64,000 nt of DNA from an uncultured Pelagibacteraceae bacterium (GCA_902614355.1 CACMKP010000002.1:1-64000), one strand, 5' to 3'; positions 25,154-33,762 are shown, counted from the first letter of the stretch. Numbers and translations: made by a program. The notes: generated from the sequence alone by a model not told the origin.

Positions 25154-25560
25154 TTTTTTAAATCTTTAAAAATCTTCTTTGCCCAATTTTTAGCATCTTG
25201 TGATGTAACATGAAAGTCAAACTTATCAGGTTTTACAAACATCTTATTAGTATCGTCAAATCTTCCTTCTCTGATTGTATCTACCCAAATTATGTAATCT
25301 GCTGGAAATAAATTTCTTGCTTCAGGTGTTGGACAAATAAAATCAGCAACTACATAATTATTTTGATCTTTAAGTTTAAGAGCAAGACTTGCCATTCTTT
25401 TTGCTTGCCTTTTTCTACCTTCCTCTGAAAAATCCCAATCACTAGCATCTTTCCTAACTTCATCAGCATTTAATCTTCTTGCATCAATCATTGGTGCTAA
25501 CTCATTTGCCAAAGTTGTTTTACCCGAACCTGGTAAACCCATTATTAGTATAATTTTCAT
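25150..25560 (-). CDS. P-loop kinase resembling adenylylsulfate kinase (CysC-like)
   Basis: A 136-residue kinase with Walker A GLPGSGKT (residues 8-15), a LNADEVRKD segment in the place of the CysC LDGDxxR motif, FSEEGRKRQAKRMASLA and an ADFICPTPEAR strand matching ISPxxxxR of APS kinases. It is shorter than CysC (about 200 residues). It could phosphorylate APS or another small alcohol/nucleotide. No ATP sulfurylase is next to it. It lies between a nucleotidyltransferase and a methyltransferase with 1-4 bp overlaps. Confidence 0.75.
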   Translation of the reverse strand: MKIILIMGLPGSGKTTLANELAPMIDARRLNADEVRKDASDWDFSEEGRKRQAKRMASLALKLKDQNNYVVADFICPTPEARNLFPADYIIWVDTIREGRFDDTNKMFVKPDKFDFHVTSQDAKNWAKKIFKDLKK

Positions 25561-26186
25561 TATTTAATTTTAAAAAGTCCTAGCCAAGCATTTACATCTT
25601 TGCTTGCTATATAATCAGATTTATAAAATTCTAATTCACTCCAAAAGTTTTGGTTCTTTAAATCGTCAATCTTTTTATCAAATCCATAATCACTATATAT
25701 TCCCTCATTTATAGTAAAACAAATCAGCCCACCTTTTTTTGTTATTCTTATAAATTCATCCAACGCATTTGGCCTTACATGACCAAAAGTAAAAGTGCCC
25801 ACACAAAAAATTGCATCATAAGTGTCATCTTTTAAATTAATTGACTCATTTAAATCTGACCTGAGAAGTTTTTTATACAAATTTGACGGGATGGTGCTCA
25901 ATAATTTTTGTGATAGATCTGCACCATGAAAGTTTTTGAAACCGAATTTTTTCAATTCTAAGCCAACTAAACCGGTTCCACAGCCAGCGTCAAAGATCAA
26001 AGCATCTTTATTTTTCTCATATTTTAAGAAAGTATTAACGGTTTCTTTTGGTCCTGTATAATTCCAATCAACCATATCTTTGTTATATTTGTCATTTTCA
26101 CCCCACTCATCATAGTAATCCATTACCTCTTTTGTGGTTTTCAATTTATAAATTGGTACTTTGTTTCCTACGTCTTTTTGTGCCAT
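25560..26186 (-). CDS. class I SAM-dependent methyltransferase
   Basis: A 208-residue methyltransferase: LIFDAGCGTGLVGLEL (motif I, about residues 66-81), GADLSQKLL (motif II), YDAIFCVGTFTFGHV (motif IV) and KKGGLICFTINEG. The N-terminal DYYDEWGENDKYNKDM is typical of the WBSCR27/UbiE-like branch. I used ATG at 26186; a TTG precedes it. Its stop overlaps the start of the kinase gene by one base and it diverges from the MetF-like gene 64 bases away. Confidence 0.84.
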   Translation of the reverse strand: MAQKDVGNKVPIYKLKTTKEVMDYYDEWGENDKYNKDMVDWNYTGPKETVNTFLKYEKNKDALIFDAGCGTGLVGLELKKFGFKNFHGADLSQKLLSTIPSNLYKKLLRSDLNESINLKDDTYDAIFCVGTFTFGHVRPNALDEFIRITKKGGLICFTINEGIYSDYGFDKKIDDLKNQNFWSELEFYKSDYIASKDVNAWLGLFKIK

Positions 26187-26250
26187 CAAATAATTATATT
26201 ATAGGATGAATTTCTTTGACAGTATTTTCAAAAAATATAATTATCTAAAT

Positions 26251-26979
26251 ATGAAATTTTCTCTTGAAATAAGTCCCAAAACTGACCTAAGCACTGTTCC
26301 AAAAGTGAGTGATGTTTATATCACAATGTTGCCTGGGGGTGACTACAAAGAAACAGCTCAACAAGCAGTTGATTTGGTTAAAAAAGGCTTTAACCCAGTT
26401 CCTCATTTCCCTGCTCGATCAATGCAAGATGAAAAACAGCTAAAAGATTATGTTTCAAGATGCAAAGATGGGGGCGTTAAACAAGTGCTAGTAATCGGAG
26501 GTGGTAGAGAGCCGATGGGAAAATTCGATAGCTCCTTCCAACTTTTGGAGACTGGTTATTTTGAGAAGATGACAATAGGAATTGCTGGACACCCGGAGGG
26601 GAGTCCTGATATATCCGACTCAGATTTAAAAAAAGCTATGATAGATAAAAAACCTTATGCTGATTATATAGTAACACAATGGTTGCTAGATCCTCAGCCT
26701 ATTATAGAATTTATTTCAAAACAAAGTGTGCCAGTGCATGTAGGAATTACTGGGCCTCTAAAGATATCAAGTCTAATAAAATTTGCAAATATCGTTGGAG
26801 CAAAAAATTCCTTAAATTTTCTTAAATCTAATTTTAGCAAGGCATTAGATTTATTAAGACCTAAAGACCCAAATGATTTAATTGGGAAAATTAAATCTCA
26901 TACTGATTTTTTCCACATTTATACATTCGGCGGCTTGACGGAAACTAACAAGTGGTTGAAGGAGAACAATTATGTCTAA
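26251..26979 (+). CDS. methylenetetrahydrofolate reductase-like protein (MetF family)
   Basis: A 242-residue MetF-like TIM barrel. The N-terminal Glu of the EISPKTD motif (family consensus EFFPPKT) is the conserved catalytic acid. Other family segments are FNPVPHFPAR, VLVIGGG and the PVHVGITGP strand. It is about 50 residues shorter than E. coli MetF. I chose the ATG whose product starts MKFSLEISPK, since family members begin there; an ATG at 26206 is in frame. It overlaps the GcvT-like gene by 8 bases, so the two probably act together on folate-bound C1 units. Confidence 0.82.
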   Translation: MKFSLEISPKTDLSTVPKVSDVYITMLPGGDYKETAQQAVDLVKKGFNPVPHFPARSMQDEKQLKDYVSRCKDGGVKQVLVIGGGREPMGKFDSSFQLLETGYFEKMTIGIAGHPEGSPDISDSDLKKAMIDKKPYADYIVTQWLLDPQPIIEFISKQSVPVHVGITGPLKISSLIKFANIVGAKNSLNFLKSNFSKALDLLRPKDPNDLIGKIKSHTDFFHIYTFGGLTETNKWLKENNYV

Positions 26980-28330
26980 AGAATTTGATTATACAAAATT
27001 AAAACATACGACATCAGTAGATCAATCTGATCGAGAAGTACCTTATAACTTAAGGCAAAGTGGACCTACCAAAGTTGAAATGCTTATATCAACAAGAGTT
27101 AGAAAATCACCTTATTGGCATTTATCTATGCAAGCGGGATGTTGGAGGGCAACAGTATACAATCGAATTTATCATCCAAGAGGATATGTAAAACCTGAAG
27201 ATGGTGGAGCGATGGTTGAATACGATGCAATAGTAAACCATGTAACGATGTGGAATGTTGCAGTTGAAAGACAAATAAGAGTAAAGGGTCCAGATGCAGA
27301 AAAATTTGTAGATTATGTAATAACTAGAGACGCAACAAAAATTTCTCCAATGAGAGCGAGATATGTAATTTTATGCAATGCCTATGGTGGGGTTTTAAAT
27401 GATCCAATTCTTTTAAGAATTTCAGAAGATGAGTTTTGGTTTTCTTTATCTGACTCCGATATTGGAATGTATTTACAAGGTGTAAATGCTGATGGGAGAT
27501 TTAATTGTAAAATTGAAGAAACTGACCATTGTCCAGTTCAAATTCAAGGTCCTAAATCTAAAGCTTTAATGAAAGATCTTTGTGGTGATCAGTTTGATTT
27601 GGATAATATGCCTTTTTACGGATTAGCTGAGGCAAAAATAGGAGGAAGAAGTTGTGTAATTTCACAATCTGGTTTCTCTGGAGAAGCTGGATATGAGATC
27701 TATTTAAGAAATGCAACATTGTATGCGGACGACATGTGGAATGCTGTTTTAAAAGCTGGTGAAAAACATAATTTGATGGTTATTGCTCCAGCTCACCATA
27801 GAAGAATCCAAGCAGGTATACTTTCTTGGGGACAAGATATGGATCAACAACATAATCCTTTTCAGTGTAATCTCGGTTATCAAGTTTCTTTATCTGGTAA
27901 AGGAGAATGGAATAAAAAGTCTGACTATGTAGGTAAAGAAGTTTTAGAAAAAATGAAGTCAGAAATAAAAGCAGGAAAGAAACCTTACAAACTGCAATTA
28001 GTAGGTTTAGAACTGGGTGGAAAGCCAATAGAAGATTATGCACCTGATTTTTGGCTAATCTCAAATGCAAATGGTGGTGATCCTGTTGGATTTATTACCT
28101 CTCCTTGGTGGCATCCTGAAAAGAAGACTAATATTGCAATGGGCTACGTTCCTTTTGACGGGACTTTAAATGCTAATGGATTTCCTAAAGGAAAGGTCGG
28201 AACTAAATATAAAGTTCATTTACCTGAAAAATACTCAAATAGTCCAGGCCAACCAGTAGATGCAGTTATAGTTGATATACCATTCAAAGAGTCTTTTAAT
28301 GCAAATACAAGAGAGGTGGTTTCAGGTTAA
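26972..28330 (+). CDS. GcvT-fold tetrahydrofolate methyltransferase/demethylase
   Basis: A 452-residue member of the GcvT/DmdA/LigM folate-dependent demethylase superfamily: MWNVAVERQIRVKGPDA near residue 91, GVLNDPILLRISEDEFWFSL, SGFSGEAGYEIYLRN (the tetrahydrofolate-binding Glu in GYEIY) and a C-terminal GFITSPWW and NIAMGYVP. The enzyme is likely to move a methyl group from an O-, N- or S-methyl substrate to tetrahydrofolate. Length and partner gene (MetF-like) recall the LigM-MetF pairing. True GcvT is less likely because no gcvH or gcvP is nearby. Confidence 0.85.
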   Translation: MSKEFDYTKLKHTTSVDQSDREVPYNLRQSGPTKVEMLISTRVRKSPYWHLSMQAGCWRATVYNRIYHPRGYVKPEDGGAMVEYDAIVNHVTMWNVAVERQIRVKGPDAEKFVDYVITRDATKISPMRARYVILCNAYGGVLNDPILLRISEDEFWFSLSDSDIGMYLQGVNADGRFNCKIEETDHCPVQIQGPKSKALMKDLCGDQFDLDNMPFYGLAEAKIGGRSCVISQSGFSGEAGYEIYLRNATLYADDMWNAVLKAGEKHNLMVIAPAHHRRIQAGILSWGQDMDQQHNPFQCNLGYQVSLSGKGEWNKKSDYVGKEVLEKMKSEIKAGKKPYKLQLVGLELGGKPIEDYAPDFWLISNANGGDPVGFITSPWWHPEKKTNIAMGYVPFDGTLNANGFPKGKVGTKYKVHLPEKYSNSPGQPVDAVIVDIPFKESFNANTREVVSG

Positions 28331-28365
28331 TAGTCTTTAAAAGAGCTAGATTACTTTTAATCTAA

Positions 28366-28488
28366 ATGTCTAAAGGTTTTTTAATTGGAATTTGCATTAT
28401 CATAATTATTGCTTTAATAGTCTTTCCATTGATTATTTCATACAAAGAGCAAAAAAATAAAAAAATTAAATGTTTGGAGAGTTTTTAA
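28366..28488 (+). CDS. 40-residue single-helix membrane microprotein
   Basis: An ATG-initiated frame of 40 codons encoding a hydrophobic helix (FLIGICIIIIIALIVFPLII) followed by a short basic tail (YKEQKNKKIK). Its last 19 bases overlap the start of the YIP1-family gene in another frame. No clear Shine-Dalgarno. The clean N-short/TM/basic-tail organisation suggests a real small inner-membrane protein, but the overlap and AT-rich background leave doubt. Confidence 0.42.
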   Translation: MSKGFLIGICIIIIIALIVFPLIISYKEQKNKKIKCLESF

Positions 28489-29012
28489 ATATTATCTTTA
28501 AGTCTATTAAACTAGACAAGTCTCTTTATACAGATAGTAGAAATTTTGGTGAAGCCTCAATTTATTTTGCTGGATTAATTATGATCTTAGATGGAGTAGC
28601 GGGTGCTGTAGCTGCAAATACAGTCATCAAAACAGCTATTGGGATGTCAGGACTAACAGCAATTTTGACTTGGTTTATTTGGGCAATTTTAATTTATGTT
28701 TTGGGAGTGAAGATATTTCCTGATAAACAAACAAAAGTCTCTTTTAAAAAAGTGTTAACTTTTGTTGGATTTGCTCACGCTCCCGGTCTACTGAGATTCT
28801 TTGCTGTTACTCCTGAGTTAATGATACCAATAATTTTTATTACCCAATTTTGGATTTTTGCTGCGCTAATTATCTCAACAAGACAAATTTTAAATTTTAA
28901 ATCAAATTTAAAATCTTTTGGAATTGTGTTCTTATCTTTTCTAATTATTGTCTTCTTATCTATTTCTTTTGTAATGAGTAGAATGAATGCTTTACCAGTA
29001 AACAGTATTTAA
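28470..29012 (+). CDS. YIP1 family membrane protein
   Basis: A 180-residue protein with about five transmembrane helices. It resembles the bacterial Yip1 family: the N-terminal FLNIIFKSIKLDKSLYTD, SIYFAGLIMILDGVAG, and the VLGVKIFP... KKVLTFVGFAHAPGLLRF stretch. Function unknown, probably membrane organisation or trafficking-like. Its TAA stop shares the TTAA tetranucleotide with the stop of the convergent zinc-ribbon gene. Confidence 0.78.
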   Translation: MFGEFLNIIFKSIKLDKSLYTDSRNFGEASIYFAGLIMILDGVAGAVAANTVIKTAIGMSGLTAILTWFIWAILIYVLGVKIFPDKQTKVSFKKVLTFVGFAHAPGLLRFFAVTPELMIPIIFITQFWIFAALIISTRQILNFKSNLKSFGIVFLSFLIIVFLSISFVMSRMNALPVNSI

Positions 29013-29164
29013 ATCGGAAAAATTGTTTTTGAAACTCTGCACGATTTGCAAATTTTAAATCCTGTTAAAATTAAATTTTGAGTAACACTCTCATCTTCCT
29101 TTTTACACTCATCACAAATATCGTCTAACTCTTTTGAATTATCAAAATCTTTATCATCGCTCAT
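29009..29164 (-). CDS. 51-residue zinc-ribbon-like microprotein with two CxxC motifs
   Basis: An ATG-started frame of 51 codons on the minus strand encodes an acidic N-terminus (MSDDKDFDNSKELDD), then Cys-Asp-Glu-Cys, a 17-residue spacer, and Cys-Lys-Ser-Cys. Two CxxC pairs at this spacing are the hallmark of a zinc ribbon. The protein may be a small nucleic-acid or protein-binding factor. Its stop overlaps the YIP1 gene's stop by 4 bases (TTAA). Confidence 0.68.
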   Translation of the reverse strand: MSDDKDFDNSKELDDICDECKKEDESVTQNLILTGFKICKSCRVSKTIFPI

Positions 29165-29267
29165 TTTATGAAAACATTATTAATGATATTAGCACTTTTT
29201 TTTAGTTTTATTTATTTTATTGAAATTTTTATTTAATTTTGAAATAAGATTATATTCAAATTTTTCG

Positions 29268-29759
29268 ATGAAAAAGAACAAAAATCAAAAAGTAGCATTG
29301 GTGATGGGTAGTCAATCGGACTATAAAACAATGAAATTAGCTGCAAAAGTACTTAAAATTCTCGGTGTTAAATTTGAAACTAAAATAATTTCAGCTCATA
29401 GAACACCTAAAAGAATGTATGAATTTTCAAGTAAGGCAAAAAAAAATAATATTAGTGTCATAATTGCTGGTGCCGGAGGATCTGCGCATTTACCTGGAAT
29501 GATTGCAGCTTTAACTTCAATTCCTGTTTTGGGTGTTCCAATTGAAAGTAAAAAACTTAAAGGCTTAGATAGTCTTTTGTCAATTGCTCAAATGCCTAAA
29601 GGTATCCCAGTAGGAACATTAGCTATAGGAAATGATGGAGCGATTAACGCAGCATTACTTGCTGCATCAATAATTGCAAATAATAATTCTATTGTAAATA
29701 AGAGATTAGAAAAATGGCGTGCATCACAAACAAGATCTGTAAAAAAAAGACCTAAGTAA
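29268..29759 (+). CDS. purE: N5-carboxyaminoimidazole ribonucleotide mutase
   Basis: A 163-residue PurE: VALVMGSQSDYKTMKLAAK, SAHRTPKRMYEF, IIAGAGGSAHLPGMIAALT, and GVPIESKKLKGLDSLLSIAQMP (in part). It interconverts N5-CAIR and CAIR in purine synthesis. The ATG at 29268 is preferred over one at 29220 because family members start a few residues before the GSxSD motif. Upstream 16 codons would be Phe-rich non-conserved. It is coupled to purK 5 bases downstream. Confidence 0.95.
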   Translation: MKKNKNQKVALVMGSQSDYKTMKLAAKVLKILGVKFETKIISAHRTPKRMYEFSSKAKKNNISVIIAGAGGSAHLPGMIAALTSIPVLGVPIESKKLKGLDSLLSIAQMPKGIPVGTLAIGNDGAINAALLAASIIANNNSIVNKRLEKWRASQTRSVKKRPK

Positions 29760-29764
29760 GATTA

Positions 29765-30814
29765 ATGTCAGAGATAAAGTTAGGCATTATCGGTGGTGGT
29801 CAACTCGGAAGTATGCTTTCAAATGCTGCACAAAAGTTGAATGTAAAAACAATAATTTATTGTGATGATTTAGATGCACCAGCAAAAAATTTTTGTGATG
29901 AGTTTATTTGTGGTAAATACGATGAAAAAAAAAAAATTAATGAATTTATTGAAAAGGTAGATATCGCTACATATGAATTTGAAAATATTCCATTTGAAAC
30001 TCTCAATGAAATCAATAAGACAAAGCCTGTATTACCAAAACCATCTATCAATAGACTGATACAACACAGGTTAGCTGAAAAAGATTTTGTAAATAAACTT
30101 AATATTAGAACCACACAATATGCAGCTGTTGATAAAAAGTCTGACTTAGATTCTTTAAAAGATTTGCTTCCGGGTATTTTAAAAACAACAACAATGGGTT
30201 ACGATGGTAAAGGCCAATACCCTATTAAAAAAATTAAAGAAGCGGATGCGTTAAATATTGATTTTTCCAAAGGCTACATACTAGAAAAATTAGTAAAACT
30301 TAAAAAAGAAATTTCAGTAATTATAACAAGATTTGGAAATAACGAATATGAAATTTATGAACCAATAGAAAATATTCATGAAGATCAAATACTTAAATAC
30401 TCCAGTATACCCGCTGATATAAGTGAAAATATTTTTAAACAATCGAAAAATTGGGCTATGGATATTGCTGAAGAGTTAAAGTTTATAGGAACTCTTTGTG
30501 TGGAATTTTTTATAGATAGAAATGAAAATTTATTTGTTAACGAAATTGCGCCTAGAGTACATAATTCTGGTCATCTCACTATCAATGCTTACAATGTTAG
30601 CCAATTTGAAAATCATGTAAGAGCAGTTTGTTCTCTAAAAAAAGTCTCATTAAAAAAACTATATAATGCAAAGATGGTTAATCTAATAGGAAGTCAAATT
30701 GAACAATATAGAAATAACAATACTTTTGGTGAAAACGAATTTTTTTTTGATTATTTAAAAAAAGAAATAAAAGCTAAAAGGAAGATGGGACACATCACTA
30801 CTTTGATAAAATGA
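29765..30814 (+). CDS. purK: N5-carboxyaminoimidazole ribonucleotide synthase
   Basis: A 349-residue ATP-grasp enzyme: LGIIGGGQLGSMLSNAA, the biotin-carboxylase-like core with GYDGKGQYPI and EKLVKLKKEISVIITR, and VNEIAPRVHNSGHLTI, which carries metal-binding residues. It makes N5-CAIR from AIR, ATP and bicarbonate, the substrate of PurE. It overlaps the GNAT gene by 4 bases (ATGA). Confidence 0.95.
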   Translation: MSEIKLGIIGGGQLGSMLSNAAQKLNVKTIIYCDDLDAPAKNFCDEFICGKYDEKKKINEFIEKVDIATYEFENIPFETLNEINKTKPVLPKPSINRLIQHRLAEKDFVNKLNIRTTQYAAVDKKSDLDSLKDLLPGILKTTTMGYDGKGQYPIKKIKEADALNIDFSKGYILEKLVKLKKEISVIITRFGNNEYEIYEPIENIHEDQILKYSSIPADISENIFKQSKNWAMDIAEELKFIGTLCVEFFIDRNENLFVNEIAPRVHNSGHLTINAYNVSQFENHVRAVCSLKKVSLKKLYNAKMVNLIGSQIEQYRNNNTFGENEFFFDYLKKEIKAKRKMGHITTLIK

Positions 30815-31278
30815 TAGAGTCAATAGAAGGAAATTTTGATCATCCAGAGGTAAATGATCTTCTTACAAAACATTTCAGAGAGCTTAGAGCTGCGTCCCCA
30901 GAAGGAAGTGCCCATGTTCTGGATATACCTGGTTTAAAGGTTTCGTCGATAAAATTTTGGAGTATGTGGGAAAATAATAACTTAATGGGATGTGGTGCGC
31001 TTAAATTTTTAAGTAAAGATCATGGTGAATTTAAGTCAATAAGAGTTCACGATAACTTTAGACATAGAGGAAACGGAATTAAGATAATAAAACATTTAAT
31101 CAATGAAGCAAAAAATCTAAATATTCTGAGAATTAGTATTGAAACAGGTTCTGGAGAATTTTTTGAGCCTGCAAGAAAGTTATTTAAAAGTTGTAACTTT
31201 CAGCCTTGTGCACCTTTTGCACATTATAAAGAAGACGTAAATTCTCTTTATTTTACAAAACTAATTAGCAATGATTGA
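30811..31278 (+). CDS. GNAT family N-acetyltransferase
   Basis: A 155-residue GNAT protein: a hydrophobic strand pair, GCGALKFLSKDHGEFKSIRVH (in part), and the acetyl-CoA pyrophosphate loop HRGNGIKIIKHLINEA (motif A, about residues 88-103), then the ISIETGSGEFF strand and the FKSCNFQPC segment. Substrate not inferable. It starts within the last codons of purK. Confidence 0.88.
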   Translation: MIESIEGNFDHPEVNDLLTKHFRELRAASPEGSAHVLDIPGLKVSSIKFWSMWENNNLMGCGALKFLSKDHGEFKSIRVHDNFRHRGNGIKIIKHLINEAKNLNILRISIETGSGEFFEPARKLFKSCNFQPCAPFAHYKEDVNSLYFTKLISND

Positions 31279-31388
31279 TATTTCAACTAGTAAGTAGATC
31301 AATTTAGTTGACAAAAGACTTAAAATTTTAAAGAAAGGCACAATTACTTAATTATAAGTGATAAATTAACATAACAATAAGTAAAAAT

Positions 31389-31595
31389 ATGAGTCTACAA
31401 GGTAAAGTAAAATGGTTCAATCCGACTAAAGGTTATGGTTTTATTGAACGAGAAGATAAAGAAAAAGATGTATTTGTTCACGTTTCAGCAGTGAGAGATG
31501 CTGGCATGAACGGTTTAGATGAGGGTCAAGCTTTGACTTTCGATGTTGAAGATGGTCCCAAAGGTCCTTCAGCAGTTAACTTAAAAACTGCATAA
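31389..31595 (+). CDS. cold-shock domain protein
   Basis: A 68-residue cold-shock protein with RNP1 KGYGFIER (about residues 13-20) and RNP2 DVFVHVSAV (about 26-34) in the five-stranded OB fold. It binds single-stranded RNA/DNA. The 110-base upstream region holds a TTGACA at 31308-31313 but no convincing -10 hexamer. The gene stands alone between the GNAT and racemase genes. Confidence 0.95.
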   Translation: MSLQGKVKWFNPTKGYGFIEREDKEKDVFVHVSAVRDAGMNGLDEGQALTFDVEDGPKGPSAVNLKTA

Positions 31596-31607
31596 TTTTC
31601 ACAAATT

Positions 31608-31660
31608 TTATTGGCTGTATCAATCAAATAACCCAAGCATTTCATTTTTATGGCCAATAA
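31608..31660. repeat. 8-bp inverted repeat after the cold-shock gene
   Basis: TTATTGGC (31608-31615) and GCCAATAA (31653-31660) are exact complements with a 37-base loop, followed by ACTTTTATCT. It might act as a weak terminator for the cold-shock transcript, but the long loop and lack of a T-tract leave this open. Confidence 0.3.
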
Positions 31661-31687
31661 ACTTTTATCTAAAAGAAGCTATAAGTT

Positions 31688-32434
31688 ATGATTGGTATTC
31701 TTGGTGGAATGGGAACACAAGCAGGTCTTGATTTCTGTAATAAACTTGCAGTATTAAATAGAGGAAAAATTGATCAAGATTATCCTCTATTTTTACTTTA
31801 CAATAAATCTAACATACCTGGACGACCTGAGTCGATTGGAATTCAGACAAGTAGATTAACAAATAGATTTTCAAATTCAAAAAATAAAAAAAAATATAAA
31901 TTAGTCTTAGACAGTTTGCTTAAAGGATGCAGATTACTTAAAAAAGATAAATGTAAGTTTATTGTTATTCCGTGTAACACAGCACATTATTGGTATGATG
32001 ATTTAAAAAAAAAAATAAAATTACCGATAATAAACATGCCAAAAGAAGTCTATATTCATACAAAAAGGACGTGTAAAAAAAACTCACCTATAGGCTTACT
32101 AGCTACAGAAGGAACTATAATGACAGGTGTATACAATAAATTTTTCGATACCAATTATAAATTGATACACCCAAATAAATTAATTCAAAAAAATTCTGTA
32201 AACCAAGCAATTAAACTTGTCAAAATGGGAAATGTAAAGGCAGCAGCTAAGAAAATTAAACCAGCTATAAACTTCTTGATTAAAAAGAAGTGTAAAAAAA
32301 TCGTTCTTGGTTGTACAGAATTGCCCATAGCAATATTTGCCTTTAAATCATTTGATAAAATCAAAAAATCAAAAATTTTTTTAGATCCAAATTTAATTTT
32401 AGCAAATGCTGCAATGAAAAAATATCGAAAATAA
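31688..32434 (+). CDS. aspartate/glutamate racemase family protein
   Basis: A 248-residue PLP-independent racemase: MIGILGGMGTQAGLDFCNKL, the first catalytic Cys in IVIPCNTAHYW and the second in LGCTELPIAIF. Aspartate racemase is favoured over glutamate racemase by the GGMGTQA N-terminus. It may supply D-amino acids for cell wall or catabolism. Next gene begins 3 bases after its stop. Confidence 0.9.
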   Translation: MIGILGGMGTQAGLDFCNKLAVLNRGKIDQDYPLFLLYNKSNIPGRPESIGIQTSRLTNRFSNSKNKKKYKLVLDSLLKGCRLLKKDKCKFIVIPCNTAHYWYDDLKKKIKLPIINMPKEVYIHTKRTCKKNSPIGLLATEGTIMTGVYNKFFDTNYKLIHPNKLIQKNSVNQAIKLVKMGNVKAAAKKIKPAINFLIKKKCKKIVLGCTELPIAIFAFKSFDKIKKSKIFLDPNLILANAAMKKYRK

Positions 32435-32437
32435 TCA

Positions 32438-32875
32438 ATGCAATCTAAAGACAAGCCGTATGTTTTATATGTTGCAGAGGTAATCTATTTAGAAATTTCA
32501 GAAATTAAAAAAAAGAACTCAAATTTTTCAAATAAAGAGGCTATCGATGCTTTTATTGGCAACGGGACTTATAAAAATATTAGTAGCGGAAAATTTCATG
32601 ATGATTGGCTAAAAGAATTAAAAAAAAATAATTTTATTGATTTAAAAACAAATAAAAAAATTCCAGAGGAAACGATAAGATTATTAAAAATTCAAAAAGA
32701 TGTAATGGTAAAACAACTCATCCAGTTTCCAGATCTTTACGATACTAAAAATAATTTACCACTTGAGATATCCCAAAGAGCATTTGATCATATTTGGAGA
32801 ATGTGTGAAAGTTATGAGTTATGGTGCAAAGAGACTAAACAAAATGAATTTATTCAATTAAATATTACTGATTAG
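32438..32875 (+). CDS. hypothetical protein
   Basis: A 145-residue soluble, Lys-rich protein I do not recognise. It looks all-alpha, with a predicted N-terminal helix (YVAEVIYLEISEIKKK), a central stretch (KFHDDWLKELKKNNFIDLKT) that could be a winged-helix-like turn, and a C-terminal FDHIWRMCESYELWCKET helix with two Cys. No signal peptide. It follows the racemase by 3 bases and is likely co-transcribed with it. Confidence 0.7.
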   Translation: MQSKDKPYVLYVAEVIYLEISEIKKKNSNFSNKEAIDAFIGNGTYKNISSGKFHDDWLKELKKNNFIDLKTNKKIPEETIRLLKIQKDVMVKQLIQFPDLYDTKNNLPLEISQRAFDHIWRMCESYELWCKETKQNEFIQLNITD

Positions 32876-32913
32876 TAAACTTTATAAATGATAATTAACC
32901 TATCAAGCTAAAA

Positions 32914-33762
32914 GTGATTAGAATATATCCTCTTATTTTTATTCTGCTATGGTCTTCAGCATTTATAACCACTAAGCCAATTGTAGATAATAGCGACCCT
33001 TTTGCAGCATTGGCTTTTAGGTTTTTTTTTGTAGCTCTTGGTTTCTATTTATTCTCTTTTTATTTAAATCAATCATTAATTACAAATAAGAAAAAAATAG
33101 CCGAATCTGTTTTAAGTGGTGTACTTTTTCATGGATTTTATTTAGGTGGAGTTTTTTATTCAATCTCAATTGGAATGCCAGTAGGAATAGCAGCTTTAAT
33201 AGTCACTCTTCAACCGGTTTTAACAAACATCTTAAGTGGACCCATCCTTGATGAGAAAATAACTACCCAACAATGGATTGGAGTTTTACTTGGTTTCACG
33301 GGTGCCTCTTTAGTTTTGGGTTTAGATATAGGTTCTGGTATTCCTTTATTAGGACTTATCGCAACAATCATAGCTTTATTATCAATTACAATATCTACAA
33401 TCTGGCAGAAAAAAATAAGTAAAAACTTACCTTTATCAGTAAGTAATTTTTACCAAGCATTTGGGGGATGTTTGTTTCATGTGCTAATAGTAATTTTCTT
33501 TGCTGAACCATATATAAATTTTAACAAGGTTTTTATCATTGCAATGAGCCATCAAGTATTACTTGTCTCTTTTGGTGCTTTTACAATCTTAATGCTTTTA
33601 ATTAAAAAAAATTCAGCAAGCAAAACTGTCTCGATATTTTTTTTAATTCCATCTACCTCAGCTTTAATGGCCTGGTTTTTTTTAAATGAAAAACTAACTT
33701 ATTTGGATATTGTTGGTTTTATTGTAACATCTGTTGGAGTTTATATTGCTACAAGAGACTGA
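32914..33762 (+). CDS. EamA/DMT-family transporter
   Basis: A 282-residue protein with ten predicted transmembrane helices in two EamA repeats. The first repeat begins with the FILLWSSAFITTKPIV segment, the second with IALLSITISTIWQKKI; each ends with helices rich in Gly/Ser. Members export amino acids or other metabolites. The GTG start at 32914 has no strong ribosome-binding site. Confidence 0.87.
   Translation: MIRIYPLIFILLWSSAFITTKPIVDNSDPFAALAFRFFFVALGFYLFSFYLNQSLITNKKKIAESVLSGVLFHGFYLGGVFYSISIGMPVGIAALIVTLQPVLTNILSGPILDEKITTQQWIGVLLGFTGASLVLGLDIGSGIPLLGLIATIIALLSITISTIWQKKISKNLPLSVSNFYQAFGGCLFHVLIVIFFAEPYINFNKVFIIAMSHQVLLVSFGAFTILMLLIKKNSASKTVSIFFLIPSTSALMAWFFLNEKLTYLDIVGFIVTSVGVYIATRD

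Noticed and set aside
25150..25560. True adenylylsulfate kinase for sulfate assimilation
   Set aside because: Shorter than CysC, with no ATP sulfurylase or PAPS reductase nearby; kept as CysC-like only.
31308..31340. TTGACA upstream of the cold-shock gene as a promoter
   Set aside because: No acceptable -10 hexamer at 16-18 bases, so I did not list it as a promoter.
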